Assembly (NCBI GenBank): GCA_963978905.1
Contig: OZ022261.1
Coordinates: 20,519,686 to 20,583,685 of the forward strand
DNA: 64,000 nucleotides
Source: Trichostrongylus colubriformis
Lineage: Eukaryota; Nematoda; Chromadorea; Rhabditida; Trichostrongylidae
Reading direction: 5' to 3'
Below are positions 47,101 to 59,049 of the stretch, one piece after another. A model generated the notes under the pieces. It was not told the origin of the DNA. It made no database searches and saw only the letters and a program-made list of their open reading frames with translations. Position 1 is the first letter of the stretch. Each line of letters starts with the position of its first letter. A program made the translations under genes and the position numbers.

Positions 47101-47969
47101 CAGACAACACAGTCCCGATCTACTTCGTCGCTGGACTTAATTCAGAAAAAAAGATAAAGACATCCAGGCTGACGAAGATGAAGTAAAACTACCGAATGTA
47201 GAGAGTAATAATAAATCAATCAGTGAACAGTCCATTGTAAAGATCATAAATAAAACAAGCGAAAACGTACATTATGTGTAAACACGTAAAGACGACTTGA
47301 TTTAACTACTAACACCATAACATTTAGATCAAGCAAGATTTGCCCGCATATAATGCACATATGAAACTTAACTGTGTAATTGTACAGCGCATTAAATCTC
47401 AGTAACAGGAGAGGATCGGACGCAGCACGTAAGTCTTGAGGGTGGTCGGGCACTCACCAATGATGCAACCTGCCCGACGTTTTTGTGGGTCAGTATACGC
47501 GTGTCCATATGGCCACTATACTTCGGATAGTGCAGCCCGGCAGGATCCGCTCACTTCATTAAAGCGGCTGTTCAATAGTTTGTTCTATAACGGAACATCC
47601 GCCATAATACGCGATTTCGAAGCATAGTAGGTATGTTGTTGTGCGACCATGCGCTGCGTTCATCCGCTCACTTGTAACGCCTCTACTTCACAAAATGACA
47701 GTGCACCTGTACTTCATAAAATTATCACAACTGAAACGAAGACCACTCTATACAATTTAATAGAAAACAATGGGACGGGGCGAGCAAAATGGGGCAGAAA
47801 TGATAAAAATCAATGATCAAAAAATTAGATATAAAAATATTGCGGTGACATGACCTCGAAAAGGGAAAGCAGGAAGGAATTTGCAGACCTGTCACTGTGC
47901 ATCTTATAGAGCACCACTCCTGTATACCCATCGTAACAGGATCCAAATGAGAAAAACTGGAACTGTCCT
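44131..47969. other. Intergenic region, no recognisable gene
   Basis: Several short frames occur but none shows a family motif. At 45817-46156 both strands stay open for 60-90 codons. A pair of similar blocks (GAAAGTTGCCTTTCGACCTTACGTTTTAG near 45750 and the complement of CGTGAGGCCGAAAAGGCAACTTTCGG near 45900) suggests a decayed foldback repeat. The stretch next to 47970 should hold the TAF7 3' UTR. Confidence 0.4.
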
Positions 47970-50900
47970 TCAATCATCCTTATCAACTTGTGGTATATCC
48001 TCCACATCGTCTTCGCTACTGCTGACTTTATCACCAAAAAGGGTTTGTTCAGAAATGGTTGTATCCTGGAAAACAAGGCATATGTGTTTCTCTCATGAAG
48101 GTGGATTAAAAATACAGAGCATGCCAGAAAAGCAAAGGCGTGAATCAGTAAAAGAAATTATGTATCACAGAAATAAAAGAAACAGAAGAGAAACATGCTT
48201 GAGTTGATGAAGTGGACAAGCAAGATTTGGCATTGATCGGCAGGCCAAACACCTTGCGTTTATCGTCCGCTTGTACTATCTCCCAACGAAACGATTCCGC
48301 TTCTAGATCAGCACGGAGAAGACGCTTCAATTCACGTTCTACCTGAACAAAACATAATTTGAACACATGCCTTTCCGTAGCTCGTCAGCACGCTGCTGGC
48401 CCCCTCTACCAGTCTAAACTTCATCCACCGTATCTGGGCACCCATTCAATGCGAAAAACTGGAGCTATTGTGCTGAAAGTGAGACGGTGACAATATTTTT
48501 ACAATAAAGGACGCTTACTCAGCCCACACACAATTGGTAGGATGTTCCACTCTGCTGAACACAGCACGTGAAAGCAAAGCTGAGTTGTATAGTCTGATGA
48601 TCGCGTAGAAACGTCAGTATCGCGACTTTGAACGTCAGTATCACAGTGCGATTTATGATGCGAGTTAATCCGTACAAGGAAGATAGGGCTAGATCACTAT
48701 GTCCATGAACAAATGCGAATTTCAAAAGCACAAAGGTAACTGGGTGTCCACGAGCGAGGGTACATGTTAGCTATGAATGGATGCTGGTGGTGAGAGGAAA
48801 CAGTGAATGCTGCAAAGAAAGGTGAACTGAAAAAAGCATTCCACAATTCCACTACTTGCGATGTCGTATTTTGTTCGCAAGTTGCGTCGATACGACATAT
48901 CATCCAAAACCGCATACCAATATCGCGAAGTCTGACGCCACCCAAACGCGACGGCAGCGAAAAGGTTTGTCCGTTACCCCACCCAGCCACTGACGAGGGT
49001 CCAAGGACACGTTGGCGGAGGAAATCGGGAAAGAAAACGTTCCACGTTCCGTGTTTCTAGCCATTTCTCAACGTTTTTTTTTTCATGTGGCTGGCACTCA
49101 CTACTTAGCACCTATGAGATAACTTGTAATACAAATAATCTATTAAAAGAGCTTGATCTGTAACAATACTCACGCTGAAATGTATGCAAAGTTTTTAATG
49201 CGGCCTCTGGGCTGCGTTCCGTGCGATGGGTGCCGGTGGCGATGCAGCTGTGGAGGTCAATGTTGACACTGGCCTCACCGTCTGCACCACGCATTTTCGA
49301 TGCACAAAGCGCGTAAGAACGTTCTCGACTAGGATCAATGGGTGAAACATGTACCACTCCTCAAATTTGCCCTAATGGACTCTCTCGTCAGTCTCTGGGA
49401 TCTCATTCTTCGTAGCAACGGAATACGAAAAAGGAAATGTACCTCAGGTGCTTCCATGTACTTCTTCTTCTTCGTCTTACGAAAACGTCGTTGTCGCACG
49501 CTTTTCATTGGAGGTGTGAGACCGTGAGGATATTGCCACTGCTTCAGTTCCTGGATACGTACGAATGACTCTCTAGCTGGTGACCATCGCTTTTGAAAAG
49601 ACACAAAGTGAAATCGAAGTGCAACGGGTGTAGCAGATAAAATCCGGTGTCATCAGAGCGCCTATCTGGAATAGAGAAGGACAGGTGACGCCATCAAATG
49701 GTCTGATCCCGCTACCATGGCTTCCATTTCATACACATTACGTTGCCCAGGATTCATTGCTTCCACTGCATTCGGGTAGTTTGCAAAGAAATTCGAAGCG
49801 ATTCCCTAAGGCAAGAAAAGCATTCATCACGTGAGGGATGACCAACCCATTATGGAGCTCTTCCCTTCTCAGTCTAGAGCACTAATTCACCCTTGCCTCA
49901 CAAAATCAATATACATCATTTGTCATGAAGCACAAAACCGAGCCAACTGCCAAAGGGAGAAAGGTGAATAATGCAGTCGGAACCCATTTGAAAACACAAG
50001 TTGCTCAAAGACACCGGGAAGTGGCAATTTTGGGCCACGGTAGACCAAGCGTACGCTTGCAGTACGTTAGGTTCCAAACACTGCATGAACGACACCTTTC
50101 TAAGACGGCGAGTGTGGGTTCAAAGTTTCTTTTATCACGAGCTCCTTTTTTTTTACCCTTTCGTTTTTTCTCCCACCTATTGTTTCACTTGATAGCTGCT
50201 GTTTAATGTTTCACTTATTTCGAATCATCATGAATGAATGAACCATAGACCATACGAGACAACAAATGACAACCTCTACAACGAGCAACTCCAAAAAGAT
50301 GTTTATCTTTGACAAGGGCCCCTTGAAGCTAATTTGCCCATGCGACCCACGGCCCGTTGCTGCCACCCTAGCGCGTACCATTTGACGTATCTTCTGCGAC
50401 GGATAACTCGTCCACATCACCGAACCCTCAGATGCTCGTGGTTGATAATTGCCATACAAAAGTCTTCGTTAAACAAAAAGCGCAAATTACTGACTTTCAC
50501 AAACCTCATTTTATCACGCTGGCAATTTTTCTGGCTTTCGGCTTTTTTGTCTCCACTACAGCAAGAATGGGAAGCACTGCATGTTTACTGCGGGGTGGTT
50601 GCATTACAACTATTTAGAAGTTGTATACGAGCTTCCTCCCAGTGATTTGCAGTGCTTCTTTAATAAAGTTCTTTGTGTGCTAATTATCACTCACGTAAAT
50701 CTGAAGGTGCGATGCTGTGTACGAGTTGCCCGACGCAGAAGACGGGTCGAATGGTCGGTGTTGAGTGGCAATTACGGCCCATGTGCCCCATTGGCAAATT
50801 AGCTGCAAGGGGCCGCACCAAACGACCGTTTCCCACTCGAAAAGATGATGCTGCAGTTAGAAGAGACGCGCCGGAGATACGAATACAGACCACAACGCTG

Positions 50901-53900
50901 CGCTTTTGAATCTGGGTATCTGTACCGATTATCGCTTTTACTACCATGGAATGTTCGTTTCAAAACGATCACAGCTTCCCATCTCTTTTTTCTCCCGACC
51001 CCTGCTCATTCCTTTAAGGGAAGGCCGGTTGAATTTGCGCTTGTTCCACGGGCTTTGAAATAATATATCACTCATTGATACCGTCCAGACGATCAAAAAA
51101 TAAACCATCACTGTCACGTCCTGAGCGTGCACAGAATCATGAACTATCTTTTAGCACACTTTTAGCGCGAAAAGTGAAGAGCTACCTCCAGAAACTCTGG
51201 TTTTCTGATGACCGAAAATATCTTTACAATCAGCTTTGGCTGCAGTTATACCTCGCAGGCAATTGCAGTCTTTTTACGGGAAGAATATAACTCGCAAGTG
51301 CGCAAAATCGCATGATCATAGAGTAGAAAACGCATAGATGCATGAAGCAGGCGATGTATAAGTGGTTTCGAGACGTTATGTCAGGGAAAATTGAAAACAA
51401 AAGCTCAAGCTGCAGCGCAGACGGCGTGACCGACCCCTTCGCCGGTGCCACGTGTTGCGGAAGTTGAGAATAGATGTAGCAAATTACAGGGCTTGACTGC
51501 ACCACAGATTGGAAAGCGAAAAGAAAACTAGAAATGGAAATGAAATGCAAACCTTTTTACTGCCCACTTTCACCACTTCGGCGGGAACCGCACATAGGTC
51601 GTGGCTGCACACAACTATCTGCGATAGGTCGGCAACTTTGTAAAGAGTCTTCTTGTCAAGGGTTTTCATGACCTGAATCAGGATTCGTGAAATTACATAG
51701 TGGAAACATCCACCTTACTGAAGCTACTCACAAAAAAAAATGGTCAAGAATAACAATCCCACCTCGGTGATGCACGGCAAGTCGTAGATTTTTGCACTCA
51801 TGATATGTGTTCCGATACGTACATTAGCGTGTCGCATATCCGTGGAGGTAAATTGTATCGCCAAATCATCGACCTCCCTTCCATGATTATCAGCAAGCAT
51901 CGCATCGACCTTAACGTCTAGTGTTAACGTTTCCTCCCAAGGAAGAAGCTGAACCAAATATAGCCGCGTAGCACGTCGAAGACAGACACAATGAGAATGG
52001 CAATTTGCAGCATCATTAATCACCGACAGCTGAATCATGCCTCATAGAAAGAAAGGGAACTCATGCAATGCCAATCCAGACTGAACCGTGTTCGCCAAGG
52101 AACACGGCAACTGGAATTTCTTTTAGCAAGCATGGTAAGTGCAAATGGCGTGGGCACGTGTTCGATACGAGTGCAATGCAACCCGATCAATCCGTTCCTG
52201 CACTCTTATCGTAATAAAATGTATAGCGACTTCAATCGTGACATTCGATAATTTCCGAAAATTAACGGAGAAAAGGGATGACGGCGGAGAACAAATGTCC
52301 ATCCATTACACCACGATTCCAAATGGAAGGCGACTTGAAGATTTCAGGAAATGGATCGACGTCTGTGTTTCACTTTCTAGTGCAAAAAAGGAACTGCTAA
52401 CAACCAGATGCCTGACATGCTTAACATGCTCAACAAGGACTTCAGACAGGAGTACTGCTCAGCAACATTCTTTCAAATCTACTACCTCCTTCCTCACTTC
52501 GAAATCGTATTCATGAAAGCTGCCGAAGGTCTGAAAAGGAACTAATGAGCAGAGAGGACCGGATTTGCGGGACGAGGTACATTCTGCCATGTGCAACAAT
52601 GTTCAAACCACATTCATCAGTGAGAACAACAAAACAGTACCCTCAGTTGTACGAGGTCATACCAACTGGAATGAACAATTTAAAAGCCTACAGACATGCT
52701 ACTGAATCAGCCCAAACACGCAAGTCCGGCGCATCTTTTAGCCATCCATTGAAACGTCTTCCCATTTCACTAGCACGAAGTACGATATTTTGAGTATTCA
52801 AAAAAGCGCACGGTCACTTGAAAGGTGACTTCGCTAAATTAGATTAGTGCATAAGCCTTACAACACTTTCAAGATTTCTTGCGGCTTCGCTGCTCTGAAC
52901 CTTTAACAGATATTGATCATCGTGGTGAGTTGGACATGCCCCGTAATTTTCTTAAAATGTATGTGAGGTGGATCCGCTACACTGTATCAAGAATAGATTC
53001 GAATTGAAAACCACATAATTTGATCGATATCTTATTACAAGTGCATTAGGACACCAGCTGAGGAGACAGCTACCAGCTTTTGTGCTGCATTCGCTGAACA
53101 TTTATTTATATGCGTATGCGTATACTCATGATAAGTATATTTATATTTGTGCGCGCCAGAGAACAGAAAGATGACTAAAACAAAACAGTAAGGTTCGTCA
53201 GGAAGACCGACGCCCGATTTTTCGTGCAGTTACGAGCAGTAGTATGAAAAGTTAGCAAAATTAAGCACTGTTCTCGATGGGAAACAGGTCCCCCTTTCGA
53301 ACCAGACGAACATGCCATCTATTAGTCTACATGTATCGCTGATCCAATCATTTTGCATCAGTAGATACGATCTTCTTGCCCACTAACTCACTGATGGTTG
53401 GACGTCTAAGATTAGAATGATATTCTTCGAGGTTTGGAAGCGAATTCAAAGCGCATCATGCGATATGTAACAGCAATACTGACTGGACCTGTACGACAAC
53501 TTGCAGGCTACCAAATGATCACCACTCACAGAAACTGTAGGCGATTTGGACGCCTTACACACTCACAATCAGTCGATTAGACGAGGCAGCAGTGTGAGTG
53601 GCTAAGAATCCTTGTAGTGATGTCCTTGATCCACAGAGCAACTGTGGGCATTATGGTTGGATGAACGCTGGTACCATGAGACCAAAGCCATAAGACCCAA
53701 GACGTGTTAACAATAAGACGAAGCACTACCGACACAATGGGGAAGAATCGTCCAAATCAGATCTGTTTGTCCCAGATATCCCTAGCAGGGCCACAATAAC
53801 AGACTGGAGGTAAGTAAGGAGACAAGACGAACACTGTCTATATACATGTACGACTGCTTTGAAGTAATGCTCTGAAAAAAAGAGACGCATGTGTCGCAAG

Positions 53901-54852
53901 AGTCATGCATCAACCCAATCAAAGCCGAAATTGGGCGGAATAAAGGCCCATATCGTGACTCATGACAATCTTGCTTCAGTACATCCATACATTCATTGTC
54001 CTTGAAATCCGAAGTTACTACACAGCAGAATCCATTTCCTGAAGAGTACCATTCACGACACGTCAGGAGCCTGATTTAGTGGTCATTGGCCTTGTACAAA
54101 AAGAGAGACCCAAATTCAGCTTTTATTGACCACAATATGAGTCAAGTGAGAGCACGGCCATACAGCGAGTATTTCCTGAAGAGCACCTTTCACGACACGA
54201 CAGGAGCCTGACTTAGTGATCTTTGGACTTGTACAAGAAGAGAGACCCAAATTCAGCTTTTATTGATCACAATATGAGTCAAGTGAGAGCACGGCCATAC
54301 AGCGAGCATCCTCTGTAGAGACTCAAAGTGCCCTTAAGGAGGAAACGAGTCACTAGCATCTTCTTACCATCTTCATACTTCGGATGAATTGATCAGCGCA
54401 GTTTATACGGCCAAAAAATAAGTTTCGAGGGCGTTTCCGGGGCAGGTACAAATCACCCAATGATCACTCAGCAAAACGCATGACCTGATCAACGGATCTT
54501 TTCGTAACTGTGTCAACGACCTTTTTTCATATATCCTGATCCTTCGTTCATAGAAGGAACACTGTTTAAAAGCATTGATGCTGATAGCTAAAAAATTTTC
54601 CAAGTCTCTTCCAACCGGTTTTTCTGGCAAACGCGAATCACCTAAGAATAGAGGTTTGTGACCTTACCCTCGGAGCGACATCGTTAGGAACACGTAGTAC
54701 TAGATGGTTCTCCCAGTCCTGCACGTCCTCAGTGACCTCACATATCTGAAATGTTCGCATGGACGACATTTCTTACGAACTAGACAAGTAGTAACGTGCT
54801 TAACCTTTTGTGGAACTCTTTTGGCGAGGATTCGGGATGATCCTGCTGACAT
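47970..54852 (-). CDS. taf-7: Transcription initiation factor TFIID subunit 7 (TAF7), short form
   Basis: Seven exons, 5' to 3': 54852-54805, 54745-54668, 51948-51763, 51672-51553, 49550-49443, 48342-48253, 48065-47970 (stop TGA). Every exon is a multiple of three; total 241 residues. Family landmarks in order: [16 protein letters not shown] (human WENQFILRLP), [28 protein letters not shown] (human [27 protein letters not shown]), [20 protein letters not shown] and [24 protein letters not shown], then an acidic end [13 protein letters not shown]7 is a TFIID component that contacts TAF1 and restrains its acetyltransferase activity in the nucleus. Human TAF7 has 349 residues; the long C-terminal coiled coil is absent here. 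The start of exon 3 (51948) is chosen by phase and acceptor (TTTGGTTCAG) and adds about 15 residues compared with human, so it is the least sure boundary. The first ATG is also inferred. Confidence 0.9.
50311..50821. repeat. Imperfect foldback element in a TAF7 intron
   Basis: The left arm 50311-50445 (GGGCCCCTTGAAGCTAATTTGCC onward, CGTATCTTCTGCGACGG) is mirrored at 50691-50821 (CCGACGCAGAAGACGGG, GGCAAATTAGCTGCAAGGGGCC). Arms are about 130 bp and about 75-80 % similar by eye. It is followed by the dispersed repeat 50870-51060. Confidence 0.8.
50870..51060 (+). repeat. Dispersed repeat, second copy of the 24400-24880 family
   Basis: GATACGAATACAGACCACAACGCTGCGCTTTTGAATC, CGATTATCGC, then CGACCCCTGCTCATTCCTTTAAGG. 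Same block order as the copy at 24517-24690. Confidence 0.55.
54034..54306. repeat. Two-copy tandem duplication, unit about 137 bp
   Basis: ATTTCCTGAAGAG starts both units (54034 and 54171). The units share CAAATTCAGCTTTTATTGA and AGAGCACGGCCATACAGCGAG almost without change. It lies in the large TAF7 intron between exons 2 and 3. Confidence 0.95.
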
Positions 54853-56237
54853 GCGCACGAACTCGTCACAACAGTAACAGATTAATATTAGAGAACTAGA
54901 GCTATATAACAAAGCTCATCTTGAAGAAATATGAATACACAGCCTTTAAATGTTTTCTTTATTAGAAAAGACTAGGCAATGAATAATTGGAAACACGTAC
55001 CAGATATCATGGCAGAGATCAAAGCATGCAAAAAAGTGTTTGAAGTTGCATAAAGACCGAAATGTGAAAATATCAAAGTTTGTGTGTTCAGATTAGACTG
55101 TTCAGTACAAGAAGAAATTAAACGGCACATCACAACATCCCATCCCTTGCGCGGTCGCGCTGCGGTATTCTCACCAGAGCGCATAATATTCGCATGAAAG
55201 AAAACTCGCAGTACATGTATCATTGTTGGGAGGCCATTTCAGTAAACAGTTTCGAGCGGGGCTTTCAAATACATCTTGAGATGTGTGAAGAAGGGTTTTT
55301 GTGTGACATCAATATTCGAGAACTAGGTGTTAAGGGTGCACTAGGACAGAAAATTTGCTGTGCGGTATTCGATGTGCGATGGGATGCGAAGAGCCATGCG
55401 CGCCGCATTGGAAGGGTCCTGAAGTGATGACGCCCTGGCCGCATCAGGTGTGATCGCTTCAGGGCCCAACTAATACGCCGCTAGTAGCACGCACCACCAC
55501 GTCGCGCGTTAAATGCGGCCACGCGAATCTCTGTCCTAATGGCACTTCTCCGGTGATTCTCCAGCTTGCTTAGTTCATTTTAAAGGAGCACTTCGTGGGA
55601 ATACGATGGATTGGCACCTTTACACTTTCCGAAATGTACTTGAGAAAAGATTATTACTCCTTTCGAGTTGTGTTTATTTGAAATATCAAACTTTGGAAGT
55701 TAATGTAGTTAAGGGCACATATTAGCGCGCTGTAGTCCCTCACCTGACAGCAGGATCAAGCATAGCGACGAGGAAAATTCTTAAAAAGTACGACCCCCAC
55801 CCAAAAGGGAGATCCATACGACCCCCTCCCCCTTCGGTTCCGCTGTTTGTGGTTTCTACCCAGCCAATGCGAATCACTAAGGAAATTAAGAGCCTACGAG
55901 TAAAAAAACAGTGAGATCAAACTCCTGACAAATTTAGGGGAAAAGGAACCTAACGAATTTCAGTAAGTATATACCAAAACAAAAGCGTCTAAATAAATAA
56001 GAACCCAACAAAATTAACTACTTATATACCGAAGCGGAAGCTTTTAAGAGAGATAAGAACCTAACAAAATCCATTACTTATACTCTGAAACGAAAGTGTT
56101 GTCGACAATGGGTAATGTGCTCGCCCTCTGATGACAAAAGAGAAGGGTTAAAAGAAATGCAAGTTATGCGGCAGGAATGAGGAATAGAAAAAACAAAGAA
56201 AGAAAAATTAGAAACTAAATGGGAGCTATACTATGTT
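54853..56237. other. Upstream flank of TAF7 and intergenic DNA
   Basis: Should contain the TAF7 promoter. No gene recognised; a frame of 77 codons at 55194-55427 has no family signal. The GACCCCC..CATACGACCCCC pair at 55785-55830 is the reverse of the GGGGTCGTA motif at 15520 and 16795. A short three-fold repeat at 55925-56100 has GAACCTAACRAAWTY.. followed by TATAC and AAA(G)CG. Confidence 0.4.
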
Positions 56238-56379
56238 ACTACAAGGATGCTGAGTTATGGGCAAAACCTTCGGTGTCGGACGGGACTCGAACCCGCACTT
56301 CATCCTTTCGAGGGTGTCGGACGGGTTCGAGTCCCGTCCGACACCGAAGCTTTTGCCCATAACTCAGCATCCTTATAGT
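56238..56379. repeat. Palindrome carrying a tRNA acceptor/T-arm-like helix
   Basis: Arms of about 58 bp: ACTACAAGGATGCTGAGTTATGGGCAAAACCTTCGG onward (56238-56295) and its complement (56322-56379). At the inner end of the right arm GGTGTCGGAC-GGGTTCGAGTCCC-GTCCGACACC forms by itself a 13 bp stem with a TTCGAGT loop, as in a tRNA T arm stacked on its acceptor. No D or anticodon arm is present, so it is not a tRNA gene. A fragment of the outer arm recurs at 24917-24945. Confidence 0.85.
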
Positions 56380-56454
56380 AACTTTCGCATCGCGAGCTGT
56401 GGCGATAAACAGCAGTTATCAAAATTCAAAAATATCAAAAGCTACACTATGTGA

Positions 56455-56780
56455 TCCACTGCGGCCGTCGTGTCGCTATTGCGGTAGCGACGCGGCCATC
56501 GATGGGGCGCGGTACCTTCTTCATACTAAACTTGGCATTTTTTGAATACTTGGAACTCTTCTTAGACCCCATCTTTCAAAGCGCTGTCAGCTGTTTTTAA
56601 TAACTCGACAGCGCGTCGAGGACTAGTCGAGAGAAGTACTGGAAAATTTCGAAGTTTTTCACGTCAACTGATCGTAACTTAAAACTTAACCTAATGAGTG
56701 CAATTTTGAGAAGTCACGAGAGTAAGGAGTGGGTCCCCATATTTGCCAAGTGCTAAATTTCAAATTGGATTTACTGTATC
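56455..56780 (-). repeat. Dispersed repeat related in reverse to 16080-16560
   Basis: Shared blocks: GATGGGGCGCGGTACCTTCTTCATACTAAA against the complement of TTTAGTATGGGGAAGATACCGCGCCCC, and CCCCATCTTTCAAAGC..CAGCTGT against ACAGCTGTTCGAAAGATGGG. Confidence 0.6.
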
Positions 56781-56959
56781 AGCACTTCTCGCTCTCACAG
56801 AACAGCATTAGCATCATATCCAAATTGCCAAAACGGTTTGACTGAAGTCAGTGGAAAAACGGTCCCCACAAACTATGTTTCAATGAAGGGTGTCGTAACT
56901 TTGAAGCGACGGCAAGATCAGAACGTATACTGCTTATATCTTCTTTACATAGAGTAACT

Positions 56960-58620
56960 ACTGTCACTATGAACTACACTTATAATGACAAGCCTTTGAG
57001 TTTTACAACTATTTGCTTTAATCCAGAGTTTTGCGCAAAATCTAGTTCGCTACTCATTCCATCATTATTGAGGAATCCTCACTGTTGGCCGCTGGGAGCT
57101 ATTGTAAGAGTAGCAATACTTTCTCATATCATGATTTTATTAATGGTTAAACCCGTCCGGTTCCTGGTATCACTTCTCAGCGCAAGGCGTACTAACGCTA
57201 TCCAAATTATTTACAATTCTACGACCCTCGTAGGAAATATTGCACTCCGTTCTTAGACAACCCCACTGAGCTGTAGTTTCTTGTCACACTCTCTCTGCAC
57301 AGCATTAGCAGCAGCATCTGAAAGTACGATAGCCTACCAACACCGCTCCACAAGGGACGCGTCTGAGATTGTATGCTACCAAGACGACATTTGTACCTAT
57401 GCATTTAGCAGAGAATCTGTACCTGTTCAGTAGAATTCATATGGAACAGTGCATAGAAATGCGTTTCAAAAGCAAAACTGTTGGGATTCTTGAAGTAAAA
57501 ACTACTGCCAATTTCATGTGTTTGGAAGTTCCGAAACTTTTATCAGAAGCACCGAGCTCAGAGTTCACTCTAGCATTAGATGCGCATAGGGAGGATTCTG
57601 CCGTGGGAACGTATGCGATGAATTGCGCCCCAAACAAACTGAACCCGAATTATCCAGAGCAAGAATGGGTCCAGGATATTCTGGATGCCAATATACATGT
57701 GACGGAGTGAGATGATGATGTTTTCTGCCATCCCCTCATGCATTTTTTATAAAATTGCCCATGCTCCTATTTCGAACGAAATATACGATAGCGAAGTGCA
57801 GAGACTGGATCCCTCATAAAGGTAACTGAAAGTCACTCTTTCCGGAACGACCCAGAAAGGAAATCTCGCTCTAAAACTGTACACTACCAAAATGTTTCAT
57901 GGTTTCGATGTGAATGTATTATCCGTTCAAACACCAACACTGTCTATGCCTGGTAGGAGATTAGCAGTATCACTGAGGTACAGGTGGAATGCGCCACCAG
58001 TGAAGAAGCATCAGCAAACTTCCATTGCTGTGCTACTAAGATTATCTGTGATTGCAATACAGGATGGACTAAGCACCACTGCCATAGTCCACAGACATCC
58101 CTCCGGCAGATCGGTAACAATGACGACCATTTACTGCCACTAATTACTTCCTCCATTGAACTACGCAGTACTGAAAGGGAGATATTCGAGGTGTGCACAG
58201 ACGTTGAGACCACAATAACGGTCCAGACAAAGTTTGTGACAGGAAGCGTGAACTTCTTTGAAACAAACATCCCAAGAAAGCTATCGTGCACTGCGATAGT
58301 TACTCGTTTTCTGTTGTCTGTGGTACTACAAACCCGCAAAGGCATCAGTAGATTAAAATGCTTCAGTGTGTATGGAATGGAAAACATAGCCAGTTCAATG
58401 GTACTCTTCTCTACCATAGTGCAAAGCGTGATTCGGTATTCACTTCCAAATGTGATAGCTACCGGGAACAAGGTTTCATGCAGTCGTTAGCGAAAATTAA
58501 AAAGTCTTTAAGCCGACTTCTAGACACTATTTGCTGTCGCCACCGTTACTACTTTGAAAGTTTTGACTGGGCTACTTATATATTTGGTCCATTTATCATT
58601 TACACTTGTCAATCTTTCTA
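56960..58620 (+). pseudogene. Decayed envelope-like glycoprotein relic, probably from an LTR retroelement
   Basis: Three consecutive open stretches on the plus strand (56969-57256, 57369-57710 and 57984-58490), separated by stops or frame changes, share the character of a secreted/viral-type glycoprotein: a hydrophobic segment near 57080-57180 following a Cys-Trp pair, spaced cysteines, and a dense Cys cluster around 58005-58060 (pattern C-C-x6-C-x-C-x8-C-x-C). A hydrophobic end is seen near 58600. This arrangement resembles the phlebovirus-type glycoprotein that nematode BEL/Pao elements carry, but no gag, polymerase or LTR is visible nearby. The copy is broken and cannot encode a full protein. 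Identity is tentative. Confidence 0.35.
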
Positions 58621-59049
58621 GCCGATATCATTAAATGGGTCATTCTATGGCTTCTCAAATTGCTACATACTCTACGAGTTATCGCATGATCAGTTATGTT
58701 GCTTAATCTGAATGTTTCACAAAACGCCATCCTACGTAATGAGACAGTTCCCTAAATATGCTACCTGCTCCCACATCCAATTCAATCAACTAAGAACAGG
58801 GATTTCATGGAAACCACCTAATCTAGTTCGTTACTTACATCTCATTTCACTTTCACATGTCATGTCCCTTCGATCCACAATCACGTTATTAATCTACTTT
58901 CACAAATCACGCGAATAACTTCTACCTTCAACTCTACAAGGTGACAACACTACCCTCGCCCACACCTACCAGGGCTCTTTCGAAGACCGAACTAATTACA
59001 ACGCCAACCACGGCCGACATCATCAAAACTACTATTGTTATCCGATGTC

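Noticed and set aside
54030..54306. CRISPR-like repeats
   Set aside because: Only two long tandem copies in a eukaryotic intron; a simple duplication.
57944..58471. Minus-strand ORF of 175 codons
   Set aside because: Antisense to the Cys-cluster frame of the glycoprotein-like relic; no recognisable motif of its own.
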